Shown: positions 7,196-15,087, counted from the first letter of the stretch. The stretch is 26,464 bases of DNA from JAFGJU01 sp964570935 (GCA_964570935.1 CAZMZP010000046.1:1-26464), one strand, 5' to 3'. Made by a program: numbers and translations. The notes: generated by a model from the letters alone, not told the origin.

Positions 7196-8395
7196 TCAGT
7201 ATCCCAGCTCCTCTTTTTCCTTCAGGGCCTCCCTCCTCTTGATGAGCTTGTCCTGTCTCTCTACCTGCTTCTTCGCGTAGGCTCCCCACTGCGGGTCGGC
7301 CAGCACTTCCTCGAACTTGGCCTTCGCGCCTTCATAGTCCGTCATCTTCTCGAGCGCCCTGCCCCAGGCGCAGAGGAGGCAGGGGTCGCTCTGCTTGATG
7401 GCCAGGCCCTTCTTCGCGATCTCTATGGCCTCGACCGCCCTCTTTGCGTCCGAATACAGGAACCCCAGACTGCACAGAGACTGCATGTTGTCGGGCTGAG
7501 CCGCCTTCACCTTCTCGTAGTTAGCGATTGCGGAGTCCACCTGCCCGTTCTTCTCGAACGCCATGGCCAGGTTCAGCTGCTCGTCCAGGCTGCCCGGCTC
7601 CATGGCCAGCACCTTCTTGTGCATTTCGATCGCCTTCGGGTAGGCCTCGAGCTTGAGGTACAGTCGCGCCAGGGACCTGATTGCGTTCATGTCCTTGTTG
7701 TCCATCGCGTACAGGCGCTCGTAGACGCTCTTGGCCTCCGCCAGCAGGTCGCTGTCGCGGCAAAGCTTGCCGAAAGCCGCCAGAGTCTCCTTGTCGTCGG
7801 GCTTGAGCTCCAGCGCCTTCTGGTACGCCATCGCCGCCTCCGCCACCAGGCCCTTCTGGCCGTACGCGAATGCAAGAGCCGAAAACGCGTCCGCGTTGGC
7901 CGGCAGGAGCTCGACCATCTTCCTATACTCTTCGATAGCCTGGTCGAGCGAACCGTGCAATCCGTAGGCGTATCCCAGGTCATAATGCATGGCCGCGAGT
8001 TTCTCCGGCACGTCCGGAGTTCTGTCGAGCGCCTTCTTGAAGGCGTTGACCGCGTCGCCGTAATTCCTGAGCTCTATGTATGCGAAACCCAGGCTCGTGA
8101 ATGCCTCCGCGAAATCCGGGTCGAACTCGACCGCCTCCAGGAATTTCTCAACGGCGCTCGCGTAGTCCTTGTCGGTCATCAGCAGCGTGCCTTCCTGGTA
8201 GGCCCTCTGCGCCGCGTCCTTGAGCGCGATTGCCGCCCTGGTCCTGGAAACCGTCCCTTCTTCCGGGGCTCCCAGGGCAGTCGCTGTCCAGGCAGAGGCC
8301 GTCAGAGCGCCGCACACCAACAGGGCGAACAGCGCGGGGGTCGTGAACCGGAGTAAAGACGAATGGAGTCTCTGTCCTAGCGTGGAGCTAACCAT
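7196..8395 (-). CDS. exported TPR-repeat protein
   Basis: A 399-residue protein made almost entirely of tetratricopeptide repeats. The N-terminus (1-43) has a basic start, then a hydrophobic segment (about 19-40) ending in small residues, so it should be exported or membrane-tethered. From about residue 55 to 370 there are roughly nine TPR units with the usual small-residue and Asp-Pro turn spacing (examples: AFTSLGFAYIELRNYGDAV, AFSALAFAYGQKGLVAEAA). The last 40 or so residues form a charged helix rich in Lys and Glu. The start has AAGGAG 7 bases upstream. TPRs are protein-interaction scaffolds; the partner is unknown. It lies 28 bases before the cyclophilin gene, which suggests a shared extracytoplasmic protein-handling role. 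Confidence 0.9.
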   Translation of the reverse strand: MVSSTLGQRLHSSLLRFTTPALFALLVCGALTASAWTATALGAPEEGTVSRTRAAIALKDAAQRAYQEGTLLMTDKDYASAVEKFLEAVEFDPDFAEAFTSLGFAYIELRNYGDAVNAFKKALDRTPDVPEKLAAMHYDLGYAYGLHGSLDQAIEEYRKMVELLPANADAFSALAFAYGQKGLVAEAAMAYQKALELKPDDKETLAAFGKLCRDSDLLAEAKSVYERLYAMDNKDMNAIRSLARLYLKLEAYPKAIEMHKKVLAMEPGSLDEQLNLAMAFEKNGQVDSAIANYEKVKAAQPDNMQSLCSLGFLYSDAKRAVEAIEIAKKGLAIKQSDPCLLCAWGRALEKMTDYEGAKAKFEEVLADPQWGAYAKKQVERQDKLIKRREALKEKEELGY

Positions 8396-8601
8396 CGTGC
8401 CACTCCTTTCCTGATCGGGTCCTCATCGGGCGAACCTGCCGCCCGGGGAATGCCCCGGGCCAAGAAGCGCATCCTGGCCGAACATACAAAGGTGGCCCGG
8501 CTTTGTCAAGCGGCAGAATGGCTGCCGCGCGGCTTGCGGGCAATCGTGCAGCGCGGTCGGGCGCTGCGCGAACGCGGTGTCTCAGTCGGTACGGCCCGGC
8601 G
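8396..8601. other. intergenic stretch with two GC-rich hairpins
   Basis: No gene was found in these 206 bases. A perfect 8-bp hairpin with loop AATG lies at 8441-8460 (GCCCGGGG/CCCCGGGC), and a 7-bp hairpin at 8548-8567 (GCAGCGC/GCGCTGC). Neither is followed by a T tract on the minus strand, so they may reduce but not abolish read-through from the small basic gene into the TPR gene. Confidence 0.5.
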
Positions 8602-9042
8602 TCACTTCGACGAGACCAGTTTTAGGATGTTCCCTTCCCTGTCGAAGGTCACGCGGACGACTCTTCGAAGGACCGTGCCCCTTTCAGTCTTCATCTCTTT
8701 CTCGAACGATGCCAGGTAGATGTCCTGCATGGCCGCCGAGGCCTTGGCGCCGACCAGCCTGGCACCCAGCTCTCCGTCGATTTTCTCGATCAGCTCGAGG
8801 AGGTCATGTTCGGCCGGCACCTTGCGTCTGACGACGCTGGGCCGCACTCCCTTCATCTCGGGGAACTTGGCCACTATTTCCTTCTCCACCACCCTCACCG
8901 CTTTGACAGGCGCCTTGTCCGTGACCCCGGCGGACGCGCGGCAGCCCGGCTTCGTCGCTGCCCGTGCCGTCGCTTTGGGCTTGGGGTTGGAGCTGACTCG
9001 CGCTTTCGCCCCGGCCTTCTTTCCAGCTTCAGTCTTTGACAT
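8602..9042 (-). CDS. small protein with a histone-like basic N-terminal tail, function unknown
   Basis: I do not recognise this family. The start is taken as the ATG at 9042 (GGAAG 8 bases upstream); in-frame ATG 9048 and GTG 9051 are possible. The 146-residue product begins with about 45 residues rich in Lys, Ala and Pro, like bacterial histone-H1-like or ribosomal-protein tails, and has one Cys in the linker. A compact domain of about 95 residues follows, predicted alpha/beta, ending in RVTFDREGNILKLVSSK. There is no signal peptide. It starts 48 bases after the caspase-fold peptidase gene, so it is probably co-transcribed with it and is a candidate substrate, inhibitor or nucleic-acid-binding partner. 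That role is inference from position only. Confidence 0.75.
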   Translation of the reverse strand: MSKTEAGKKAGAKARVSSNPKPKATARAATKPGCRASAGVTDKAPVKAVRVVEKEIVAKFPEMKGVRPSVVRRKVPAEHDLLELIEKIDGELGARLVGAKASAAMQDIYLASFEKEMKTERGTVLRRVVRVTFDREGNILKLVSSK

Positions 9043-9090
9043 CGTCATCACTTCCTGTCTGCTGTGACCCGCGTGCGACCGCCCGGCCGC

Positions 9091-10320
9091 TCAGACGGCC
9101 CCGGCCGGCCTCGACGTCGGGTCCCCGAAGAGGACGAACTGAAGGAGCGTTTTCTTGTCGTCCTCGTCCAGATAACCCTGCCTGGAAACCGCGAGTCCCG
9201 CCAGCTGGGCCCTCGCGTTCACCAGGGCTTTCCCGAACGCCATTCCTTTCTGCAGATTACGAAAAAAACAAAGCGCTATCAAGTCGGCCTCGCTGACCGG
9301 AGGCACGAGCGCGCCGTACGCCACGCACGTCGAGCCGACGAAACAGGGCGTGCCAGTCGCGAGGAAGGCGAGCGCCATCGAGGTTTCGCGATTCCTTCCG
9401 GCCTCTATCGCTCCGTAGCAGGCCTCCGTCAGGACGGCGTCGGAACCACGGCTGAAGTTTGTGACGTTTCGAGGGGAGAGGGCGGTCGGATACTTCTCCG
9501 CCTTCTGCCCGAACCAGTAGGGTTCTCTGTCAGAACCGTGAAGGTTGAAATAGAGGACGGTCTTGCCCTCGAACCAGCCTGTCTTGACGCTCAAGTACGT
9601 CAGCGGTGGGGAGACCCTGAGCTTGCCCTTCCAACCCAGACCGGTCGCCACTTCCCTGGTGGCTCTCTGCCACACGGCGGCAGTGTACGTCAGCGAGCGG
9701 ACGTTTGTCGCGGTCGCGCGCGGCTTGCCGGGAGTCGCGTCGGCCGCCGCTTCGCCTGCCGGCGGTCCTCCAGCGAGTGCCGCAAGGTCGATCTGCCCCG
9801 TCAAGAGGCCGAGCCCACGGCCGTCGCCGTCGGGCATGCGGCCCACGGGCACGTCCGGCAGCAGGCACTGCTCCGAGGTCAGAGCCCCGGGACGCGAACC
9901 GTACGGGTTGTCAGACAGCACTTCGCAGTCCGAGTCGAGCGCCGGGTTGGCCAGCTTGAAGTACGGTATGACCTCGTGCCCGCCCAGAATGAGGACGGAC
10001 AGCGGAGCCTTCGAGCGACCGGAGATTTTCTCTCTCATCGCGTCCAGGACACCCTTAACCGACGCGGCGGTGATTCTTTTCAAGGGCTTCACGCCGAGGC
10101 CGGACAGGGAGACGCGGTCGTCAATGAAGCCGACGATGAGCTTCACGCCTCTCTCCGAGAGGCCAGCGTCCAGCTTCCTGAGCGAGCCCTGAATCGCTTC
10201 GAGACCGCGCTCGCCGTAACGGGCGGCCAACCTGCCGCGGGAAGAGACCAGGAGGAGAGTCTGTTCATGCGTCCGCCTCGGCCCGCGAGGACCGCGCGGC
10301 GCGCGGGAAGGTGTATGCAT
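9091..10320 (-). CDS. cytoplasmic caspase-fold cysteine peptidase resembling family C25 (gingipain-like)
   Basis: The predicted 409-residue protein has the clan CD layout: a hydrophobic strand before the catalytic His (VLYFNLHGSD, H261), and 40 residues later the strand before the catalytic Cys (VLTEACYGA, C301), then TPCFVGST and a C-terminal VLFGDP, all typical of peptidase C25. Upstream, SVLILGGHEVIPYF (about 108-121), SDNPYG and LPDVPVGRMP (about 154-163) match the N-terminal gingipain-like subdomain. A Gly/Ala/Pro-rich loop lies at about 183-205. The start is the ATG at 10320; further upstream the frame overlaps the preceding TPR gene. It has no signal peptide, propeptide or sorting domain, unlike secreted gingipains. 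It lies between the anchored TPR gene (44 bases before) and the small basic protein (48 bases after). CHAT-type peptidase is the main alternative. Confidence 0.8.
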   Translation of the reverse strand: MHTPSRAPRGPRGPRRTHEQTLLLVSSRGRLAARYGERGLEAIQGSLRKLDAGLSERGVKLIVGFIDDRVSLSGLGVKPLKRITAASVKGVLDAMREKISGRSKAPLSVLILGGHEVIPYFKLANPALDSDCEVLSDNPYGSRPGALTSEQCLLPDVPVGRMPDGDGRGLGLLTGQIDLAALAGGPPAGEAAADATPGKPRATATNVRSLTYTAAVWQRATREVATGLGWKGKLRVSPPLTYLSVKTGWFEGKTVLYFNLHGSDREPYWFGQKAEKYPTALSPRNVTNFSRGSDAVLTEACYGAIEAGRNRETSMALAFLATGTPCFVGSTCVAYGALVPPVSEADLIALCFFRNLQKGMAFGKALVNARAQLAGLAVSRQGYLDEDDKKTLLQFVLFGDPTSRPAGAV

Positions 10321-10364
10321 GTTCAGCCTGTGCGGACTAGGACGTGCCTGTCGGCGTCTCTTGT

Positions 10365-11156
10365 CTACTGGCTCGTCATGAAACTCTTCAAGGCGTCGAT
10401 GTTCTCCTTGGCGGTCTTGGCCGCCTCGGAGCCCGGCGCCACCCTGAGTATGTTCTCCCACTCGCGGACCGCTTCTCTGTACATTCCGGCGTCCGCGAAC
10501 GCGATGCCGATGTAGTAGTAGCCCTCGCCAAAAGTGCTGTCAGCCTGCACGGCGAGTTCGTAGTTCTTCATCGCGTTGCCGTAGTCCTTGAGCGCGTAGA
10601 AGGAATTGCCCAGATTGCACAGCGCCCGGGTGTCGTTCGGCTTGAGCGCGAGAGCCGTCTGGAAAGAGCCGATCGCCTCCGAGATGCGGCCGAGCTCGTT
10701 AAGCACGGCGCCCTTGTTCACGAGCCCCGCGACGAATTTGGGGTTTATCGCAAGCGCCTTGTCGTACTCGATCACTGCCTCGTCCCGCTGGTCCACGTCG
10801 TGCAGGGCGTTGGCCAGCTCGTAGAGGAGCTGAACGTTGAGCGAGTCGACAGCCAGCTTTGTGCGGAGCTCATCGATCTTCTGCTGCGCTGTCGGGGGCG
10901 GCGGGGCCTGTGCGGCTGCGGTCTTGTCGGGCAGCTGCGCCTGAGGCGCCGGTGGCGGCGTCTGTTCCGTCTGCCCGGGCTGCTGCGCCTGGGGCGCCGC
11001 TTCCTCGGCACGGGACGAGGACGCCGTAAACAGGTAGACGAGCAATAGGATCAAAACTGCGAGGGCCGAAAGGAGGATCATCTCTCTCTTCCCGCGCCCA
11101 CGCTTCTTCTTCAAAGCGTCGGTCTTCACTTCCTGCTTATCGGGCTTCTTCTTCAA
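10365..11156 (-). CDS. membrane-anchored TPR protein with unusual TTG start
   Basis: I set the start at the TTG at 11156, because AGGAGG (11163-11168) lies 6 bases upstream; an ATG just before it is out of frame and stops after two codons. The 263-residue product has a Lys/Arg-rich N-terminus (1-24), one hydrophobic helix at about 26-44, an Ala/Pro/Gln-rich linker (about 50-100) and four to five TPR repeats (about 100-250; for example ALCNLGNSFYALKDYGNAM). The basic N-terminus predicts the repeats face the periplasm. An internal ATG at residue 26 would instead give a classical signal peptide, but its SD is weaker. It is first in the operon driven by the consensus promoter at 11251-11279. Its partner is unknown. 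Confidence 0.85.
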   Translation of the reverse strand: MKKKPDKQEVKTDALKKKRGRGKREMILLSALAVLILLLVYLFTASSSRAEEAAPQAQQPGQTEQTPPPAPQAQLPDKTAAAQAPPPPTAQQKIDELRTKLAVDSLNVQLLYELANALHDVDQRDEAVIEYDKALAINPKFVAGLVNKGAVLNELGRISEAIGSFQTALALKPNDTRALCNLGNSFYALKDYGNAMKNYELAVQADSTFGEGYYYIGIAFADAGMYREAVREWENILRVAPGSEAAKTAKENIDALKSFMTSQ

Positions 11157-11162
11157 GGCATT

Positions 11163-11168
11163 CCTCCT
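11163..11168 (-). promoter_or_regulatory. ribosome binding site that fixes the TTG start
   Basis: AGGAGG on the minus strand, 6 bases before the TTG at 11154-11156. No other in-frame start codon near it has comparable spacing. Confidence 0.8.
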
Positions 11169-11250
11169 GTCGTTGGAGCGCACGGTATCGGCGAAGGGCG
11201 AGCCGTCGAGTCGACCCGCGCGTGTGTTGCGGATGGCGAGAACAACGCGG

Positions 11251-11279
11251 ATTATACCAAGCGCGGGCCGGCCTGTCAA
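11251..11279 (-). promoter_or_regulatory. full-consensus sigma-70 promoter
   Basis: On the minus strand, TTGACA (11274-11279) and TATAAT (11251-11256) are separated by exactly 17 bases. Transcription should start near 11244, giving an 88-base leader to the TTG start of the TPR gene. All 12 hexamer bases match in an otherwise GC-rich region, so chance is unlikely. Confidence 0.9.
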
Positions 11280-11395
11280 ACGCACCGGCGACTTGGCGAC
11301 CGCAGGCGGCCGATACGCGTGACGTCCCCACACCCACGGCAGTTGAGGCGTTCATCCGCGACCGGGACTTGCCGCAGGCGGCCCCGCGGGCACAA

Positions 11396-13030
11396 TCACA
11401 AAATTCCGCCTTCAATCCTGTCCAGACTCCTGTATTGTATGGCCTCCGCCACGTGTTCCGCGCGGGGAAGCTCCGCTCCGGCCAGGTCGGCGATGGTGCG
11501 CGCCACTTTCAGAATCCTGTGGAACGCTCTGCCGGTGAGTCCCAACCTTTCCATCGCTGCCCTGAGAAGCGAGAGACCGCTCTCGTCCACTATGCAGAAC
11601 TTCTTGATGAGGTTTTCCCGCAGGTCCGAGTTCGTGCGCACATCCTGGACGTAGCCGTAGCGCTCCGCCTGGAGCGTCCTGGCCCGCAGCACGCGCTCCC
11701 TGATTCGTTCCGAGCCCTCACTCTCCCGCGTTTCAGAGATGTCCCGGAAAGAGAGGCGCGGCACCGACACCTGTATGTCTATCCTGTCTAGCAGCGGGCC
11801 CGACAGTCTTCCCATGTAGTTCCTGACCTGGATGGGAGAGCAGTGGCACTCTTTGAGCGAGTCCGTGTAGTGGCCGCACGGGCACGGGTTGGACGCCGCC
11901 ACGAACATGAACCGGGCCGGGTACGACACTGTTGCGCCCGCGCGCGAGACCGTCAGATTTCGCTCTTCTATTGGCTGCCGCAGTGCTTCCAGAACGTCTC
12001 GCCTGAACTCCGGCAGCTCGTCCAGAAAGAGCACGCCGTTGTGTGAAAGACTGACTTCACCTGGCTTGTGGAGCCGGCCTCCGCCTATCATGCCGGCGGC
12101 GCTCACGGAATGATGCGGTGACCTGAACGGTCTCGCGGACAGAAGGGCCACGCCCCTGGGCAGCTTTCCGGCCGCCGAGTAGATCCTTGTCGTCTCCATC
12201 GATTCCTCTTCCGTGAGCAGAGGAAGGATCGATGGCAGGCGTCTGGCAAGCATCGTTTTCCCTGCGCCAGGAGGACCTATCATAATGACGTTATGACCGC
12301 CGGCAGCCGCGACTTCGAGCGCCCGCCGGGCTTGGTGCTGCCCCCTGACATCCGCGAAGTCGGGGCGGTTTCTACCCGCGGGTGGAGCGCATGGCGCGGG
12401 CCGCGTGGCGTGCCGGGCAGCTCCGCCACGCAGAAGCTGCACCACGTCACCAAGCGTTCGTGCCGTAATGACGCCATCGCCGAGGGCCGCGGCCGCCTCC
12501 TCACCGTTTTCTTCCGGAACCACCATCTTGAGGCCGCCAGCCCCTGCCGTGCCCTGCGCAGTCGGCGCGTGAGCAGTTGTCCACACGCCCTGCGTCGTAC
12601 CCGCAGCAGCGGTCACCGCGCTCCCCTGCTCCGCGCGCACCTCACGCACAGCCAGCGCCATCGAAAGAACTCCCCGCACAGGCCTCAGCCTCCCATCCAG
12701 CGACAGCTCCCCCACAAAAACGTGGCCGTCGTGAGCGGCCGGGGGCAGCTGCCCCGTGGCCACGAGCAGCCCCACCGCCACCGCCAGGTCGAATCCCGCC
12801 CCTTCCTTCTTCGTACCAGCCGGCGCCAGGTTCACCACCACCCTCTTCGGCGGCATCTCGAACCCGCTGTTCCTGATGGCGGAGATGACCCGCTCCCGGC
12901 TCTCGCGCACGGCCGCGTCGGGCAGCCCCACCGTGGAAAAACTGGGCAGTCCCCGGCCCACATCAACCTCAACTTCGACCGGGTATGCATCGATCCCCAT
13001 GAGGGCGCAGCTTCTCACCCTTGCCAGCAC
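11396..13030 (-). CDS. comM: YifB/ComM-family AAA+ ATPase (Mg-chelatase-like)
   Basis: A family of hexameric AAA+ helicases; ComM promotes branch migration during natural transformation. The start is the GTG at 13030 (product begins MLARVRSCALMGIDAYPVEV), with GGAGG 8 bases upstream; a longer frame upstream lacks the family sequence. The 544 residues comprise an N-terminal Lon-like fold domain (about 1-180), the AAA+ core with Walker A GPPGAGKT at 252-259, the GVLFLDELPEF Walker B, a CPCGHY...CHC cysteine cluster typical of YifB, and the C-terminal Mg-chelatase domain. Residues about 134-166 are an Ala/Gly/Thr-rich insertion absent from usual homologues. It belongs with the yraN-rnhB cluster but is separated from yraN by rhlE. 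Confidence 0.93.
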   Translation of the reverse strand: MLARVRSCALMGIDAYPVEVEVDVGRGLPSFSTVGLPDAAVRESRERVISAIRNSGFEMPPKRVVVNLAPAGTKKEGAGFDLAVAVGLLVATGQLPPAAHDGHVFVGELSLDGRLRPVRGVLSMALAVREVRAEQGSAVTAAAGTTQGVWTTAHAPTAQGTAGAGGLKMVVPEENGEEAAAALGDGVITARTLGDVVQLLRGGAARHATRPAPCAPPAGRNRPDFADVRGQHQARRALEVAAAGGHNVIMIGPPGAGKTMLARRLPSILPLLTEEESMETTRIYSAAGKLPRGVALLSARPFRSPHHSVSAAGMIGGGRLHKPGEVSLSHNGVLFLDELPEFRRDVLEALRQPIEERNLTVSRAGATVSYPARFMFVAASNPCPCGHYTDSLKECHCSPIQVRNYMGRLSGPLLDRIDIQVSVPRLSFRDISETRESEGSERIRERVLRARTLQAERYGYVQDVRTNSDLRENLIKKFCIVDESGLSLLRAAMERLGLTGRAFHRILKVARTIADLAGAELPRAEHVAEAIQYRSLDRIEGGIL

Positions 13031-13405
13031 AACCACCACCTCCCAACACAAGCTTTCAGACTGGATAGCACTGCAAAGCTGGGGTGTGATCTGGGGGAAA
13101 GAGAACGAAAGTAAAGAGGAATGCTGTGGCAAGAAGAATGCTATGCCGTCCGCCGCAGTACGTCAAGCGGTCAGTGCCGGGGATGCCGGGAGAGGTCAGA
13201 GGCTGAGCGGGTACCCCAAACTGGACCAGTTTTCGGGGGGAAGGTCAATCCCTCCTCTTGCGCCGGCGCACGGGAATCGCTATATTGCTGTAGTAGTCTT
13301 GGCAATGGACTTTCGGACGGAAGCCATATCAGGAAACGCGGCATCTGCAGCCTCGCGCTCGTAACAGTGATACGGCATACCGAGAGAACAGGAGGGATCG
13401 TCACC
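13031..13405. other. intergenic region between divergent yifB and rhlE
   Basis: Along these 375 bases I see no convincing gene; an open frame reaches upstream of rhlE but has no family sequence. The stretch must hold the start signals of both genes. A weak plus-strand -10-like TATATT lies near 13274-13279. The one clear structure is the palindrome at 13214-13238. I found no strong promoter for yifB. Confidence 0.5.
13214..13238. repeat. near-perfect palindrome, possible transposon-end remnant or operator
   Basis: The core AAACTGG-A-CCAGTTT (13218-13232) is a perfect 7-bp inverted repeat around a single base. CCCC precedes it and TCGGGG follows, extending the symmetry. A loop of one base makes an RNA hairpin unlikely, so a DNA-level site (operator or transposase end) is more plausible. 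No transposase gene is nearby. Confidence 0.6.
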
Positions 13406-14623
13406 GTGACTCAGAATAAAGGCAGCTTCTTCGGGCTCGGCATCGCGCCAGGTCTCCTGGCGGTTCTTGATGCACTCAAGTTCACCGTTCCGACGCCCAT
13501 ACAGGAGGCGGCGATCCCCATTGCGGTTGAGGGCAAGGACGTCGTCGGCGTTGCGCAGACGGGAACCGGCAAGACGCTGGCCTTCGGGATCCCGATGGTC
13601 CAGCGCCTCGCCCAGGGCAAGGGCAGGGGGCTCGTGCTCGTGCCCACCCGGGAGCTCGCCGTTCAGATCAGCGAGGATCTGGCGAGATTCGTCCGCGCGT
13701 TCAAGCTCCGGGCGGCGGTCGTCATCGGCGGCGAATCGATGTCCCGCCAGATCCGGCAATTGCGGGAACATCCGCATATTATCATCGCAACTCCGGGCCG
13801 CCTCAACGACCACCTCGAGCAGCGGCAGGTCAGGCTGTCAGACGTCCGTATTCTCGTGCTCGACGAGGCCGACCGTATGCTCGACATGGGGTTTCTCCCG
13901 CAGATCGAGCGCATCATAAAGCTCATCCCGAGGGAACGGCAGACCATGCTGTTCTCGGCCACCATGCACCCGACCGTTCTGCAGATAGCCTCCCGTCACA
14001 TGCACCTTCCGGTTCAAACAGAGATTGCGCCGTCCGGGACGGCGCCGGACCTCGTGACGCAGGAGATGTACTTCGTTCAGAGGGAGCGCAAGGGAGAGCT
14101 CCTCGGGCAGCTGCTCGCGCAGTACTCGGGTTCCGTGCTGCTCTTCGTGCGGACAAAGCGAGGGGCCAGCAGAGTCGCGAGGATGCTCCGTGCCGCGGGG
14201 CACGCCGCGGCCGAGATCCATGCAGACCGTTCGCAGGCGCAGCGCACGGATGCCATGCGGGGCTTCAAGACCGGCAAGTTCCGCGTTCTCGTGGCAACCG
14301 ACATCGCCTCGCGCGGCATCGACGTCACGGACATCGAACTCGTCATCAACTATGACCTGCCCGACGACATCGGGAACTACGTGCATCGCATCGGGCGCAC
14401 GGGCCGCGCCGGAAAGCGTGGTCACGCCATAACCTTCGCCACGCCCGATCAGCGCAAGGACGTGAGGGACATCGAGCGGTTCATGAGCGCCGCGATACCG
14501 GTGTCGCCGCGGTCGCATTTTCCTCCCTCACCACCGGCCCTGGTGGTGAAGGAGGCCGTGAGTAAACCGACGTTCGGCGTCAGACCGCCGCGCCGCACTC
14601 ACCGCAGTATCAGGCGCAGATAG
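13406..14623 (+). CDS. rhlE: DEAD-box ATP-dependent RNA helicase, RhlE type
   Basis: An RNA-remodelling ATPase, usually involved in ribosome assembly or RNA decay. The start is the GTG at 13406 with GGAGGG 9 bases upstream. The 405-residue protein carries the Q motif (FTVPTPIQ), motif I AQTGTGKT at 50-57, PTRELA, TPGR, DEAD at 153-156, SAT, and the C-terminal motifs ATDIASRGIDV and HRIGRTGRAG. A short Arg-rich tail (ending RSIRRR) fits RhlE. It is the only housekeeping-type CDS on the plus strand and sits between yraN and yifB, which are often close neighbours, so it may have been inserted there. Confidence 0.95.
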   Translation: MTQNKGSFFGLGIAPGLLAVLDALKFTVPTPIQEAAIPIAVEGKDVVGVAQTGTGKTLAFGIPMVQRLAQGKGRGLVLVPTRELAVQISEDLARFVRAFKLRAAVVIGGESMSRQIRQLREHPHIIIATPGRLNDHLEQRQVRLSDVRILVLDEADRMLDMGFLPQIERIIKLIPRERQTMLFSATMHPTVLQIASRHMHLPVQTEIAPSGTAPDLVTQEMYFVQRERKGELLGQLLAQYSGSVLLFVRTKRGASRVARMLRAAGHAAAEIHADRSQAQRTDAMRGFKTGKFRVLVATDIASRGIDVTDIELVINYDLPDDIGNYVHRIGRTGRAGKRGHAITFATPDQRKDVRDIERFMSAAIPVSPRSHFPPSPPALVVKEAVSKPTFGVRPPRRTHRSIRRR

Positions 14624-14706
14624 TCCACTTGATCTGCACCTGGCTGGATACTCATGTGGCGCAGTAGTGCGGTAGACGCCGGTCGCTGCCCGCGTCCCGC
14701 CGCCGC

Positions 14707-15087
14707 TCACCATCCCCCTGCCCCGTCAGCAGGGAACGCGTCCTCGATGTGCTCCACGACGAGCTTCTCTCGGGTCCACGAAATGGACAGGACGTCGAAG
14801 CGGGCCGTGCTGTAAGAGCTGGGCGGGCGCCCGTGCAGGAAGTGCGCTGCGCCGCGCACCATGTGGCCTCTCTTCCTCCAGTCCACTGCCTCGGCCGGCT
14901 GCGACACGCAACCGGGCCCCCGGAGTTTCACCTCGGCGAAGACAACGCAGCCGGACTTCTCTGCCACGATGTCCAGCTCGCTCGTCCGCGTCCTGAGGTT
15001 TCGTACAAGAATGCGATAGCCATTGAGCTGAAGGAAGAGCGCGGCGATGGCCTCGCCGATGCGGCCCGAAGAGAGGTTCTCACCCAT
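14707..15087 (-). CDS. yraN: UPF0102 / YraN-family nuclease-like protein
   Basis: The 126-residue product matches the YraN family, a restriction-endonuclease-like fold of uncertain role, usually encoded beside rnhB. Family hallmarks are GRIGEAIAALFLQLNGYRIL at the N-terminus, and TRTSELDIVAEKSGCVVFAEVK, which gives the E...D...ExK nuclease-core residues at about 37-54. The ATG at 15087 is used because GAGG and GGGG lie upstream; an in-frame GTG at 15102 has no SD. It ends in a Gly/Trp tail. It follows rnhB in the same direction, separated by 100 bases that include a GC-rich hairpin at 15157-15174. Confidence 0.9.
   Translation of the reverse strand: MGENLSSGRIGEAIAALFLQLNGYRILVRNLRTRTSELDIVAEKSGCVVFAEVKLRGPGCVSQPAEAVDWRKRGHMVRGAAHFLHGRPPSSYSTARFDVLSISWTREKLVVEHIEDAFPADGAGGW

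Noticed and set aside
6956..8356. 466-codon open frame on the plus strand
   Set aside because: Lies antisense to the TPR and cyclophilin genes and has Leu/Arg/His-rich composition typical of GC-rich shadow frames; no motif and no SD.
9064..10515. 483-codon open frame on the plus strand
   Set aside because: Fully antisense to the C25-like peptidase gene, which has catalytic motifs; the plus frame has none.
11257..11333. Upstream start for the anchored TPR gene at 11333
   Set aside because: It would lie upstream of the consensus promoter and code a non-conserved 59-residue leader.
13144..13175. Possible interspersed repeat coding a VRRSTSSGQ-like peptide
   Set aside because: The peptide looks like those from known intergenic repeats, but the DNA does not match that repeat and there is no second copy in the window.
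13121..13405. N-terminal extension of rhlE
   Set aside because: The frame stays open, but helicase sequence begins at the GTG at 13406 with a good SD; the extension has no family character and includes the palindrome.
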